Source of the DNA: Lodderomyces elongisporus
Lineage: Eukaryota; Ascomycota; Pichiomycetes; Serinales; Debaryomycetaceae
Reading direction: 5' to 3'
Length of the DNA: 64,000 nucleotides
NCBI RefSeq assembly: GCF_030384665.1
Contig: NC_083673.1
Coordinates: forward strand, 1,993,501-2,057,500
In this document: piece after piece, positions 31,749-42,352 of the stretch
Layout: each line of letters begins with the position of its first letter
Position numbering within the stretch: position 1 is the first letter of the stretch
The notes under the pieces: generated by a model
What the model was told of the DNA's origin: nothing
The model's input: only the letters and a program-made list of their open reading frames with translations
Databases searched by the model: none
Made by a program: the position numbers and the translations under genes

Positions 31749-32396
31749 ATGGCATTATATTACAACTTGGTGTTTGGTCTCCTTGTGATCGAAATGATTT
31801 TCTTTGGAGTTCTTTCTGTGCCTTACCCTAGAAGAATCAGAAGAACAGTTCTTACTACTGTATCAGCACCTTTCAAGAATGAACAATTCCAAATTGCACT
31901 TAAATGTGTATTGGGGTTTGTGTTTGTCCTATTCATTGACTCTGTCAATAGGGTTTATGCAGTAACTTCAGAGTTGCATTCTTCGACCCAAGCGCACCCT
32001 GGGTCCTCAGTTATGAATGATCGCTCAGAAATCCAAGCAAGAAGATTCTATGCTCAAAGAAATATGTACTTGTGTGGGTTTACTTTGTTTTTGACGTTAA
32101 TTTTGACTAGAACCTACAATTTGGTAGTAGAGTTGATTGTTACCAAGGATAAAGTGGACGAGTTGAAGACCGAAGGCGCGGAAGAAACGAGTTCTGCTAT
32201 TAGTGGCGAAACTGGAGAGAATGCCGAGATTACAAAGTTGAAGAACCAATTGGCAAAGAAAGATTCGGAATTGGAATTGTTGAAAGGTCAAGCAAAAAAT
32301 TTTGATAAAGAATATGTCGATGTCACTGAATCGAGCGGTGCAACTGGAGCTAACAAGGTAGTTGACGAGACTGTTGAGTTGAAAAATAGAATTTAG
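31749..32396 (+). CDS. YET3: BAP31-family ER membrane protein
   Basis: The 215-residue protein matches the BAP31/YET family. Three membrane segments lie at about residues 4-24, 45-64 and 104-126, with the typical SVPYPRRIRRTVL loop after the first and AQRNMYLCGFTLFLTLILTR in the third. The cytosolic tail forms a coiled coil (about 155-185, ITKLKNQLAKKDSELELLK). BAP31 relatives reside in the ER and help export or quality control of membrane proteins; in S. cerevisiae Yet3 pairs with Yet1. The C-terminus (LKNRI) lacks a clear KKXX signal. Yet3 is chosen over Yet1/Yet2 on general resemblance only. Confidence 0.75.
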   Translation: MALYYNLVFGLLVIEMIFFGVLSVPYPRRIRRTVLTTVSAPFKNEQFQIALKCVLGFVFVLFIDSVNRVYAVTSELHSSTQAHPGSSVMNDRSEIQARRFYAQRNMYLCGFTLFLTLILTRTYNLVVELIVTKDKVDELKTEGAEETSSAISGETGENAEITKLKNQLAKKDSELELLKGQAKNFDKEYVDVTESSGATGANKVVDETVELKNRI

Positions 32397-32637
32397 CTAG
32401 ACTGTGTTACTGTTTATTAGCCTCTTTATTTTATTTTGTCACAATTTTATTTTTATCACTATTATTACTACTGTTATTATTTGTTATTATCTATTCCTTT
32501 ATTATTTCTTGTTCTTTTTCTATTTCTTTTTCTTTTTCTATTTCTTTTTCTATTTCTATTTCTTTTTTTTATTTAGTTCTAAATTTTATATAAATATCTA
32601 GTAAAAGTACACATGAGTGGAGATACGGTTGCCGAAA

Positions 32638-34566
32638 CTAATTTTCGTATGAGTTACTCTTGTGTTTTGGAATGAACAGGAAATCGTCACCAGCTTTACC
32701 CAAAAACATTTCCGTGATCTTGATCCAGTCTTTGTAATCTGAAGAGCCAAGCAAGGTTTCCAAATCATTTCTTCCAATCCATTTTGGTGGCCTCTCGTTT
32801 AACTTGGCAGGTAATCTCTCCAATATCCCCACAGGGACATACCTATGTGTAAAGCTAAGGAACTCACACATGAAACGTCTGGCATTGCTAACACCGTACT
32901 CGTCAGAACCCCAATGTTCAACCGCATACTTGGCGTATTTCTCCAACATTGCCAATCTTTCTGTTGAGGATTTGTCCAAATATTGTTGTGCCTCAACTTC
33001 TTCAAATATCCATGGCTTGATTAATGCACCTCTCGCAACCATCACCGAGTCAACACCTTCTCTATTGACTCCATTATACCAATCCTCGTGACTGTACACA
33101 TCACCATTACCAACAAACCATGTAGGATTAGTATCTCTACCTTCCTTATCCTCATCTTCCCTCTTTTCATTCCAGGTCTTGACGACTTTTCCCACTTCTT
33201 CAATGTAGTCCCAATCGGCTTCCTTGGTATAACGTTGTTGTCTAGAACGACCATGCAAAGTTATGGCGGCCACTTGCGTCTCTTCCAAGACTCTATTGAC
33301 TAAGTGGACTGCTGTGTTTTTGTTTTCCTTAACACCAGTACGTATCTTTATCGTCACTGGAATATCTCCTGAAGATGCATTCATAGCTTTGACTATACGG
33401 ATCAATCGTGGCGGAGAGTCCAATAATGCAGAACCTTGACCTTGTTTAAACAATAAATCTATAGGGCACCCACAATTGAGATTGATTTCACTCACATGCA
33501 GTGTGGTCTTGTAAAGAGCCTCTGCAGCCTTTGCTGCCGCCCAGTGTTTAGAGCTCGCAATTTGAACACCAAATCCAGGGTATTCAGTTACATGAGCCTT
33601 GGGCAATGCCCACTCGGGACGATGTCCTTGAGATAATGGTACAGCGAGGGCCATCTCCGAGTATGTCACATCCGCACCCAAAGTCTTCATCAATCGACGA
33701 TACGGAAGGTTACCCACTGTTGTTAATGGTGAAACAATTTTGGCACGACGAAGATTAATCTTTTTTTTTTCGGCAATCTTGAACGGTTGTTCCACATATG
33801 AAGCTTCGTTATCTTTTCGCTCCTCCTGTTTTTCATTACCATCAGTGCTAGCTTCCTGCTCTTCTTTATTTTGTTTTCCATCATCCTTTTGTTTTCGTGA
33901 CTCCAAAAAGTTAATCACTGGAGTAGATATGTCAAAGTTAAATTTCTTTCTTTGAAGAGCAACCTTGCTTTCACGATCAATAATATTGACTTCATGATTC
34001 TTTGGTTTCTCTCGCTCCAATTTCTCTAAGTCTTTAATTAGTTTCTTGGTCTCCTTATTGTAATGCGAATGTAACCACCTACACTTCAAACCGGAAGGAC
34101 AGTAACCCAAGGCTTCATAAACAGGGCAAGTACCTTCAATATCATCCGACTTTGCAGCCAAGTATTCCTCAATGTTATGGGAGTATTTACAGTTTTCTGC
34201 TCCTCCAGCGGCACATTTGGTGTCATCATCCTCTGGGTCAATCATAACCATACACAATCGCACGGCATCTCCTTTCTGTTTCAAGTCACGGTTATGGTTT
34301 TGTCCACGTCCCTTCTTTCCATTTTTTCCTTTCTTTCCTTTGTTGTTGTTACTATTGTTGCCGCTGGCATCTGATGTTTCACGACCTCCACTCTCCGCCT
34401 CGTCATCGTCATACTCAACAACTTGTAATACATTTGATGAAATCGGAGCCAAATATTCGGGCTTTATTGCAGCCATTCCCTTCACGTATGGTTGCGTGTT
34501 TGGCTTTTTACATTCATCTCCATGAACATTTGCCTCATCAAGAGGTCTCTTTTCTTGCACAGTCAT
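32638..34566 (-). CDS. DUS3: tRNA-dihydrouridine synthase 3
   Basis: The 642-residue flavoenzyme reduces uridine 47 in the variable loop of tRNAs. Two CCCH zinc fingers precede the catalytic domain: Cys105/118/126/His130 and Cys147/156/162/His166. The TIM-barrel domain starts at about residue 273 (KIVSPLTTVGNLPYRRL) and carries NCGCP at 364-368 with the catalytic Cys. IKIRTG-like and VMVARGALIKPW motifs for FMN and phosphate binding follow. Length and order match S. cerevisiae Dus3 (668). A Lys/Gly/Asn-rich stretch at 70-98 is low complexity. The gene is divergent from UTP21, with a 514-base shared promoter, so two RNA-maturation genes are paired head-to-head. Confidence 0.95.
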   Translation of the reverse strand: MTVQEKRPLDEANVHGDECKKPNTQPYVKGMAAIKPEYLAPISSNVLQVVEYDDDEAESGGRETSDASGNNSNNNKGKKGKNGKKGRGQNHNRDLKQKGDAVRLCMVMIDPEDDDTKCAAGGAENCKYSHNIEEYLAAKSDDIEGTCPVYEALGYCPSGLKCRWLHSHYNKETKKLIKDLEKLEREKPKNHEVNIIDRESKVALQRKKFNFDISTPVINFLESRKQKDDGKQNKEEQEASTDGNEKQEERKDNEASYVEQPFKIAEKKKINLRRAKIVSPLTTVGNLPYRRLMKTLGADVTYSEMALAVPLSQGHRPEWALPKAHVTEYPGFGVQIASSKHWAAAKAAEALYKTTLHVSEINLNCGCPIDLLFKQGQGSALLDSPPRLIRIVKAMNASSGDIPVTIKIRTGVKENKNTAVHLVNRVLEETQVAAITLHGRSRQQRYTKEADWDYIEEVGKVVKTWNEKREDEDKEGRDTNPTWFVGNGDVYSHEDWYNGVNREGVDSVMVARGALIKPWIFEEVEAQQYLDKSSTERLAMLEKYAKYAVEHWGSDEYGVSNARRFMCEFLSFTHRYVPVGILERLPAKLNERPPKWIGRNDLETLLGSSDYKDWIKITEMFLGKAGDDFLFIPKHKSNSYEN

Positions 34567-35080
34567 GAAAGAAAAAAAAAAGTTTGAAAGTTTTCTTGAT
34601 TATAAAATGGTTTACAGTCAAAAAGTAAGTTCTTGTTTGTCCAAAGTATATGTGTTTATCTAGATGGTTTTTTTTTTTTCTTTTTGTCTTTTCAGTATTT
34701 AAATTTTTTTTTTTTTTTTTTTTTTTAATCTTCAGTTTTTGCTTCTGCTTCTGCTTCTGCTTCTGCTGCTGCATCTCATTTCACAGTCCACTATTCTACA
34801 TCTGTTTATACATATAGATCAGTGCCTATATATATTTTTTCATCATCTTCTTCTTTTAATTTTTTTTTAATTTTTTTTTTTTTTGGCTCGTTCTCTTGTT
34901 GCGCTGCAAAACGATTTCGAGTTCACATCATCGCATCGACTTGAACTCGTATTTTGAACAAAAAAATAGAAAAAAAAAAGACAACAAGAAACCAACCATA
35001 CTTGATAAACGGTGGAACTGAACTTTACCATTGCAACTATTTCATCTTTACCTTTCAACACCATATAATACAGCTCTGTC
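34567..35080. other. divergent promoter region DUS3/UTP21
   Basis: This 514-base region has several T runs (the longest about 22 bases near 34708-34729), a CTTCTG repeat near 34739-34766 and a PAC-like ATCATCGC at 34927-34934, about 150 bases before UTP21. The PAC element (CTCATCGC) marks ribosome-biogenesis promoters, and this copy has one mismatch. Confidence 0.4.
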
Positions 35081-37996
35081 ATGGTGGATGTCATCGAGAA
35101 GAAAAGAAAGAAGGTGTCTCTCAATGGAGTCGACAGCAAGAAATTAACTAAACCATCGAAAATCTTTAGTCCCTTCCGAGTTTTGGGTAATGTCACTGAT
35201 GCAACACCATTTGCAATAGGAACACTTGGGTCTACATTTTATGCGGTCACATCCGTTGGTAGATCATTTCAGATTTATGATCTTGCCACTTTGCATTTAC
35301 TTTTTGTTTCTCAAAAACAGACAAAATCCAAGATTACTTGTTTTGTAACTCACTATCATTATGTGTTTGCAGCCAGTGGGAATGAGATTGGTGTTTACAA
35401 AAGAGGCAAATTGGAATACACGTTGAGATGCGAGACGGATGACGTTATTACTCACTTGTGTTATTTTGGAGAATACCTTATCGCAAGTGTTGGTAATGGA
35501 GATTTGTATGTTTTCAAGAAAAGGCAAGATCAGCCTGGATCCGAGAGTTACAAGTTCCCTACTGAGTTGTACACGGTAATTAAGCACGTCAATGTTGACG
35601 TTGATGGAGAAATTGTTGGATTGATACACCCACCAACGTATTTGAACAAGGTTATCGTTGCCACTTCTGGTCACATTGTTATCGTCAATGTTCGTTCAGG
35701 AAAATTGCTTTATAAATCTCCATTGCATCAATTTGATGGAGAAAGTATTACCACAATAGAATCTGCACCGGTTCTTGATCTAGTGGCTGTTGGAACTTCT
35801 GTTGGAAACGTTTACATATATAATTTGAGAAAAGGTGCGATAATAGGAGAAAAGATTGTCACTTCGGGAGCAGAAGTGTCAAGTAAAGTAACCTCCCTTT
35901 CATTTCGAACAGATGGATCGCCTCATTTAGTAGCAGCGTTGAACAATGGTGATTTATATTTTCATGACTTGAACAAAAATGCTAGAATACATACCTTGAG
36001 GAATGCACACAAAGAAGCACATGGCGGTGTATCAAAGGCACAGTTCTTAAATGGACAACCAATAGTTTTGACAAACGGTGGTGATAATCACCTTAAAGAA
36101 TTTGTGTTTGACCCGAGCCTTACGACGACTAATTCGTCAATTATTTCACCGCCTCGTCACTTGAGATCTAGGGGTGGCCACTCTGCTCCACCCACGGCAA
36201 TTTTGTTCCCCGAAGAAGACAAAACACATTTTCTTTTGAGTGCGTCGCGAGATCGTTCGTTTTGGAATTTTTCATTGAGGAAGGACGCTCAAGCTCAAGA
36301 ATATTCGCAACGTTTGCACAAGTCAAAGGATGGTAAGCGACAAGCGGGACAAGTTGCCTCATTGAAGGAAAAATTTCCTGAAATCACCGCTATTTCAAGC
36401 TCTGAGGCTAGAGTTGGTGATTGGGAAAACATATTAACTGCACACAAAGACGAGCCTTTCGCCAGAACTTGGGACTCTTCCACCAAGAGAGTTGGTCGAC
36501 ATGTACTCAACACTGTAGACCAAGGGATGTGTAAAGCAGTATGTATTTCGCAATGTGGTAATTTTGGTTTGGTGGGATCTGCATTGGGAGGAATAGGAGT
36601 TTATAACTTGCAATCGGGATTGTTGAGGAAAAAATATCTTCTCCACAAGCAAAGTGTTACTGGATTAGCCATTGATGGAATGAATAGGAAGATGGTAAGT
36701 TGTGGTTTGGATGGTATAGTTGGCTTTTATGATTTTGGAAAATCAAAATATTTGGGAAAACTCGATTTAGAAGCACCCATTACATCCATGGTTTACCATA
36801 ACCAATCTGATTTGGTTGCTTGTGCACTAGATGATTTGTCAATAGTTGTTATTGACGTTACAACTCAGAAAGTTGTGAGAGTGTTGTACGGCCACTCGAA
36901 TCGAATTTCAGGCTTGGACTTTTCACCTGATGGACGTTGGATTGTCTCAGTTAGTTTGGACTCTACATTACGTACTTGGGATTTACCAACAGGTGGGTGC
37001 ATTGATGGTGTAGTTTTACCCGTTGTCGCAACTTCAGTCAAGTTTTCTCCATTGGGCGATGTTATTGCCACTACTCACGTATCTGGTAATGGTATATCAT
37101 TATGGACAAACCGTGCTCAATTCAAGCCCGTCTCAACGAGACATGTGGATGAGACCGAGTTCTCAACAATCTTGTTGCCAAACGCATCTGGAGATGGGGG
37201 TGCATCAATGTTGGAAGGTGCTTTAGATGCCGACGAAGACGAAGAAGATGGGAATAACGAGTTTAGTTTTGGCAAATACGAATCAAAGGAACAAATAACA
37301 CCAGATTTGATCACTTTATCATCCGGTTCAAGAACCAAATTCAACACTTTACTTTATTTGGATACTATTAAACAAAGAAACAAGCCTATCGAGGCACCAA
37401 AGAAACCCGAAAGAGCGCCATTCTTCTTGGGGTTGACAGGAGAGGCCGTAGGTGATAGAGCATCAGTGGCAGAAGGAAAAACACAACCAAAACCTCTGGG
37501 TGGGTCAAGTGAAGAAAATATAGGATGGAGTGAAGAAAATGTGGGCAGTGGAGTTGATGGTGAACAAAATTCGAAGCTTTTGCAATTGAAGTTTGAGAAT
37601 GGTGCTGTTCCTTCATTTGAAAGTGAATTCACCAAGAGCTTGAGAATTGCGGGCACTACTGACAACTACGATGCGTTTGTAAAGTATTTGGTAGGTTTGC
37701 CACCCGCAGCAATGGATTTAGAAATTCGTTCATTAAATTCACAACCGCCATTAACTGAAATGGTATATTTTGTCAAGGCTTTGATTTCGGCGTTAAAATC
37801 TAAGCAAAATTTTGAATTGGTTGAAACCATTTTCTCCATGTTTTTAAAAGTTCATGGTGATGTCATACACCAATTTGAAAATATCGATAATCTACACGAT
37901 GCATTGGCAGATTATTCTTCTATCAACTCAGATATGAATGAAGAAATTGAAACAACAATCAAGTACTGTTCCAGTATCATCAATTTCATCAGGTAA
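35081..37996 (+). CDS. UTP21: SSU processome WD-repeat protein Utp21
   Basis: The 971-residue protein is built of WD40 repeats, forming two propellers over about residues 40-680. Clear WD signatures are present, for example SGLDFSPDGRWIVSVSLDSTLRTWDL near residue 620. The C-terminal helical Utp21-specific domain includes PSFESEFTKSLRIAG and YLVGLPPAAMDLEIRSL at about 845-890. Utp21 (human WDR36) belongs to the UtpB subcomplex of the small-subunit processome and is needed for 18S rRNA maturation. The N-terminal KKRKKVS is basic. Length is close to the family (939 in S. cerevisiae). The ATG at 35081 is the first in frame. Confidence 0.93.
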   Translation: MVDVIEKKRKKVSLNGVDSKKLTKPSKIFSPFRVLGNVTDATPFAIGTLGSTFYAVTSVGRSFQIYDLATLHLLFVSQKQTKSKITCFVTHYHYVFAASGNEIGVYKRGKLEYTLRCETDDVITHLCYFGEYLIASVGNGDLYVFKKRQDQPGSESYKFPTELYTVIKHVNVDVDGEIVGLIHPPTYLNKVIVATSGHIVIVNVRSGKLLYKSPLHQFDGESITTIESAPVLDLVAVGTSVGNVYIYNLRKGAIIGEKIVTSGAEVSSKVTSLSFRTDGSPHLVAALNNGDLYFHDLNKNARIHTLRNAHKEAHGGVSKAQFLNGQPIVLTNGGDNHLKEFVFDPSLTTTNSSIISPPRHLRSRGGHSAPPTAILFPEEDKTHFLLSASRDRSFWNFSLRKDAQAQEYSQRLHKSKDGKRQAGQVASLKEKFPEITAISSSEARVGDWENILTAHKDEPFARTWDSSTKRVGRHVLNTVDQGMCKAVCISQCGNFGLVGSALGGIGVYNLQSGLLRKKYLLHKQSVTGLAIDGMNRKMVSCGLDGIVGFYDFGKSKYLGKLDLEAPITSMVYHNQSDLVACALDDLSIVVIDVTTQKVVRVLYGHSNRISGLDFSPDGRWIVSVSLDSTLRTWDLPTGGCIDGVVLPVVATSVKFSPLGDVIATTHVSGNGISLWTNRAQFKPVSTRHVDETEFSTILLPNASGDGGASMLEGALDADEDEEDGNNEFSFGKYESKEQITPDLITLSSGSRTKFNTLLYLDTIKQRNKPIEAPKKPERAPFFLGLTGEAVGDRASVAEGKTQPKPLGGSSEENIGWSEENVGSGVDGEQNSKLLQLKFENGAVPSFESEFTKSLRIAGTTDNYDAFVKYLVGLPPAAMDLEIRSLNSQPPLTEMVYFVKALISALKSKQNFELVETIFSMFLKVHGDVIHQFENIDNLHDALADYSSINSDMNEEIETTIKYCSSIINFIR

Positions 37997-38302
37997 ATAC
38001 TAAAAAAAAAAAAGGAGCAAGGATCATTCACTAATTTTAATTTTTAAATCATATTACTGTTTTCTCTTTACTTTATCGTTTTATTATTAGTATCGTGAAT
38101 ATAATAAATCTGTTTTTTTTTTCTTTTTTTTTTTTTTCTTTTTTAAAATCTGGATTTTCTTTGCTTTTGTAGATATGTTTATATAGGAAACGCTACCTGG
38201 TTCTTTAAAATATTTAGGTCCTGATAAGTAAGTTCAATTTGTAGCCGGCAAAACATATTTCATCGAAACGTATTGAATTTTCCTCTTTAACGCAATTATG
38301 AA
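37997..38302. other. intergenic UTP21 to VAM6
   Basis: This 306-base tandem spacer has A/T runs. It ends with a minimal upstream ORF, ATG AAA TGA at 38298-38306, whose stop overlaps the next gene's start. Nothing else is visible. Confidence 0.6.
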
Positions 38303-41300
38303 ATGAATGTGGACATAATTGAGCCTTTCATTAGGGTAAAGTTGCCATTACAAGGGAGCAGCAACCGAATATCGTCAATCAATGAAACTGGCGACTATTT
38401 GTACGTTGGCACCAACAAAGGTGACCTTTACATTTATTGCTCAGCACCAACGCCAAACACAACACTTGCATCGATACATCATTCGCTGCACCTGTTGAAA
38501 CATAGCGATCGTGCACTGACACTCAAAAGTAAAAGCATACAGGAAACAACAAATGCGTCTCTGGCGTCTAGATCAATCCGTTCTTTCCGTTCTTACCAGG
38601 ATGCAAAACATTTATTTACAGAGAATAGTCGATATCATTTGCAACACACTTTTACAAACTTAACACAAGATGGGTCGAGCATTTCGACTATCAAAATATT
38701 ACCACCTAATCTATGTGAAAGTCGTGGCAACATGAGTAAACAAATGGTAATGATCATCAGTCCGACGTCGCTTAAGTTATATGAATTAGTAGGAAACCAC
38801 TCAAATTTGCTTTACTCACTCGACGAGCCTCGTATTACTGATGCGCTATACATTAATGGGGATGAGAATGGAAATCATACTACAGATAGAAAGGAAAATC
38901 AAGAACGATTGTTACTTATAAGCTTGAAACGAAAAGTTTTTGTTGTTCACATTACCAACAAGTCGCGAAACGTGCTTCGATTCAATATGTTGAGAGAAAT
39001 TCTGCTCAAAGGTAGAGTACAATCGTTAACGAAATTTAACGATGATAGTGTTATTGTTGGTACAGATACAGAATATGTCACATTCAGCTTTGATGACTTC
39101 CACGTATCTCCACTAGCTGCAAGCCAAAAGGCAGATGTATTTAGTCAAGGCGCCCCATTCAAATATTTTGGATTATCAGCATCAGGTCCGCTGCTGTGGA
39201 TTCTTGATACTGGTTATGGAACGTTATTACTTATTAGAGATACTACAGTTGTTGCTTTGGATAAGCGCTGTGAAGAAAAACTCACGATTTTACCAATAAA
39301 GTTGTCCGTTGTTCCTCTTGCGGCCATTTATATTCGCCCCATGTATGTGGCTTTTGTCTACCAGAAAAGGGTTGAAATTTATGATTTGCATTTGGGTATA
39401 TTGGTCCAAAAGTTCACACATTATTTGAATTCACAATACATATCTGCCCTGGTTGAAGGTGATATTTTTAATTTGGCTTGTGGTTTAGATGTTTTGCAAT
39501 TTAACATTTCCCCTCCGCTGAAGCAGATTTTGCAATTCTTAAACATATCAGGGAGAGTCCCTGGTAGTAATACTGGCGTTAATGTTTCTGGAAACGACAA
39601 TTTCAACAGCACTGCCAATTTTCGCCACCCTCAAAGCGATTTAAAAGCGGTTGGTATTGAATTGGCAATACAGATGGTTACACTGTTGGAATCAAATGAC
39701 AATAATGAATTGTTTTCCAGTGAAAAGACTAAATTGTTGAAACTTCGAGAGTTATACAAACTTAAAAGTATCTACCTATTCGATCTGTATGCACGTTACA
39801 ACGAAGCCTTGGTTGATATAGCATCTGAGTGGATGGTGTCGTATCATGATGTATTACAGCTATTCCCAGATTTTTTGAATGCAGAGATACTTTTACTGTT
39901 GCTGCAATCAGAGAGTTTAGGGGGAGAAACTCATGACGCTGATCATGACAATAAGAGCATGGTTCCAATGATTGGGACGATTAAAAAGGTCACCAAGGAC
40001 GACCTTGAAACGGTTAATCTTTCCGAGTCCGAATATGAAACTGATACTACGCGCCGAACGTTGCCCATGGCATCTAAAAAGTCAAGACTGTCCAAGTCGC
40101 AAGGTGTGCGACGTTTCATCAAAGCTGTTAATAACCTCATCATATATCTCACAGAGCAACGTCGTATCCTTGCACTTTTTATGGATAAAGGTTCCATCAA
40201 ATGGAAAAATGTGCTTCTTGAACCAGACGACATATATCCGCTAATAGATGATCAATTGGAATATGTTGCCACTATTATAGATACATCATTGTTTTTATGT
40301 TATTTTTATACCAAACCAATGTTGCTTGGACCACTATTGAGACTTCCTAATAACCGTTGTGATTCCAAAATTGTTAATGAATGCTTGTTGAGCAGTCTTC
40401 ATAATCACGTCCAGCAAAGAAATATGATGCAGCCAAACTATGTAGCGGAGCTTTTGGATTTCTATTTTGGGAGACAACTACACGAAGAAGCACTTGATAT
40501 GTTGAAAAAGTTAGCTTTAGAAAATGAAGATGCAGTTGCTATTGAAAAAGATGCGAATGATAATAACCCTGTGCATGTTCATGCTAGCAAAGATGATAAC
40601 TATTATAATAATTATGTAACTGGTCCACAACTCACGGTTCGGTATTTGCAAAGGCTTACAAACAAACACTTGTCTTTGATATTTGAATATGCGCTGTGGG
40701 TTATTGACGCTGACGAGAGCAACAGCCGGCTGTTGTTTATGAATGATTCATATGAGTGCGAAAGTCTTGATAACATGGCAGTTTTGCAATTTTTTGTCAA
40801 GCGGAAAGATTTTGACTTGGCTATCGAGTACCTTGAATGGCTTTTGTTCAAGAGTGATTTGGTGGCAAAGTTGAAATTGGAGAAATTGTTTGTTGATTTT
40901 GAAACAAAGCTTTGTTTATTGTATTTGAAACAAATAAAAGCACATTCGCTACATGAGGAAGAATACTACGAGAGTCTTTGGCGCTTACTCTCCACGAGTG
41001 AGACATTTGACCCGTGGCCCATTTTACGAGAGATTCCAACTACAGAGGACAAGTTTCTTAGATTGACTGTGTTTGTTTATAAAAAACTACACGAGCATGA
41101 GAATGCTGTTGATGTGCTTTATGGTCAATTGAATAATTTGGATGAGGCAATCGAATACTGTTCGCTGATTTATCGCCAGCCGCAGGGTAAACAGATTGGT
41201 CAGAACCTTTTCCATAAGTTGTTGGAAGATCTTTTGATGAACTATTCAAGGAATAAAAATGTTGATCAAATTGCGAAACTATTACTTGGAAAAGGTCTGC

Positions 41301-41620
41301 AAATGTCTGTAGAACGTGTCTTTAAAGTACTTCCGCCATCATTTCCCTTGTTTGAAATTGCTCCGTATTTAAGGTTGCAGGTGCAAAGATTTCAAAACGA
41401 TGCTGATGATACACGAGTCAATTCTCAGCTCTATAAAGTTGGCTCAATCAATCTCAAGCATCAAGTCTTGCAGCTACAAGATCAATGTTTTAAAATTAAT
41501 TCAAGCAAAACAGTTTGTCCTGTTTGTAAAGAAAAATTAGGATACAGTATTTTGACAGTAACCGATAACAAGGATATTATACATTATGGTTGTTCCCAGC
41601 GATTACGACAAACCAGTTAA
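38303..41620 (+). CDS. VAM6: HOPS subunit Vps39/Vam6-like
   Basis: The 1105-residue protein has an N-terminal CNH/beta-propeller region at about residues 10-390 (PLQGSSNRISSINETGDYLY, later FKYFGLSASGPLLWILDTG). Long alpha-solenoid repeats follow, with a Vps39-type segment LRELYKLKSIYLFDLYARYNEA near 475-500. The C-terminal zinc-binding half-treble-clef has CPVC at about 1072-1075 and IHYGC near the end. This architecture belongs to Vps39/Vam6 of HOPS, which tethers membranes for vacuole fusion. The sister protein Vps3 of CORVET shares it, so Vps3 is the main alternative. The C-terminus resembles human VPS39 (CMVCKKKIG ... VVHYFC). The gene lies in tandem with UTP21 and is convergent with none. 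Confidence 0.65.
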   Translation: MNVDIIEPFIRVKLPLQGSSNRISSINETGDYLYVGTNKGDLYIYCSAPTPNTTLASIHHSLHLLKHSDRALTLKSKSIQETTNASLASRSIRSFRSYQDAKHLFTENSRYHLQHTFTNLTQDGSSISTIKILPPNLCESRGNMSKQMVMIISPTSLKLYELVGNHSNLLYSLDEPRITDALYINGDENGNHTTDRKENQERLLLISLKRKVFVVHITNKSRNVLRFNMLREILLKGRVQSLTKFNDDSVIVGTDTEYVTFSFDDFHVSPLAASQKADVFSQGAPFKYFGLSASGPLLWILDTGYGTLLLIRDTTVVALDKRCEEKLTILPIKLSVVPLAAIYIRPMYVAFVYQKRVEIYDLHLGILVQKFTHYLNSQYISALVEGDIFNLACGLDVLQFNISPPLKQILQFLNISGRVPGSNTGVNVSGNDNFNSTANFRHPQSDLKAVGIELAIQMVTLLESNDNNELFSSEKTKLLKLRELYKLKSIYLFDLYARYNEALVDIASEWMVSYHDVLQLFPDFLNAEILLLLLQSESLGGETHDADHDNKSMVPMIGTIKKVTKDDLETVNLSESEYETDTTRRTLPMASKKSRLSKSQGVRRFIKAVNNLIIYLTEQRRILALFMDKGSIKWKNVLLEPDDIYPLIDDQLEYVATIIDTSLFLCYFYTKPMLLGPLLRLPNNRCDSKIVNECLLSSLHNHVQQRNMMQPNYVAELLDFYFGRQLHEEALDMLKKLALENEDAVAIEKDANDNNPVHVHASKDDNYYNNYVTGPQLTVRYLQRLTNKHLSLIFEYALWVIDADESNSRLLFMNDSYECESLDNMAVLQFFVKRKDFDLAIEYLEWLLFKSDLVAKLKLEKLFVDFETKLCLLYLKQIKAHSLHEEEYYESLWRLLSTSETFDPWPILREIPTTEDKFLRLTVFVYKKLHEHENAVDVLYGQLNNLDEAIEYCSLIYRQPQGKQIGQNLFHKLLEDLLMNYSRNKNVDQIAKLLLGKGLQMSVERVFKVLPPSFPLFEIAPYLRLQVQRFQNDADDTRVNSQLYKVGSINLKHQVLQLQDQCFKINSSKTVCPVCKEKLGYSILTVTDNKDIIHYGCSQRLRQTS

Positions 41621-42011
41621 TATTAAGGAGATGAAACGTAAAGTTTGTGCAAAGTTCATAGAGGCGTGGTTAGGAAATGGTAAAGTTTTTAATAGGAAAC
41701 AGTAACTGCTTCAAAAATGCGTATTGCTTTACTCTGTAGTGTATTGAAATGACTTTAAATTTTACTAATTGATATAGAACTAATTATAAACATGATGGAT
41801 AGTCTCAAAATCAGAAAAAAAAACAAAACGAAATGAAACGAAATAAAATGAAATGAAATACGACTAAAGGAATTTGATGAAAAGAAGAAAGGAGAAGAAA
41901 CAAGAAGAGATATATGGATTACACAATATTTTTCTTCTTTGTATACAATAGACGAGGGTGTAGTTGAACGAAACATAATGAAATGGAAAGAACAAACAAA
42001 GGAACAAAGTA

Positions 42012-42054
<43 letters not shown>

Positions 42055-42352
42055 AATTATTAAGAAACAACAAGGAGAAAGGGGAAAAGAAAAAAGGTGC
42101 TTTTAACACCAATACAGGTGAAATTTCATAATACATCAACCATAACGCAAAAATGAAACGAGCAATCCAATGAACAAATCGTGATTACTACAAATAGTTC
42201 AGTTTCACAGGAGAATAATTTGCAACCACAATCGTCAATTGATCATTTCGAAAACCAAAAGAAAGAACTTAAACTCAATCTGTTGCATCAAAGACTAATC
42301 AATATTCCAATTGAGTTGCTAAGGCCCATATATAGAATATTGAGGGATTGAG
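41621..42352. other. intergenic with TA repeat
   Basis: This 732-base region lies downstream of VAM6 and upstream of RXT3. It has GAAATGAAAC-type A-rich repeats near 41830-41860 and a (TA)n tract at about 42018-42045. No gene is visible. Confidence 0.6.
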
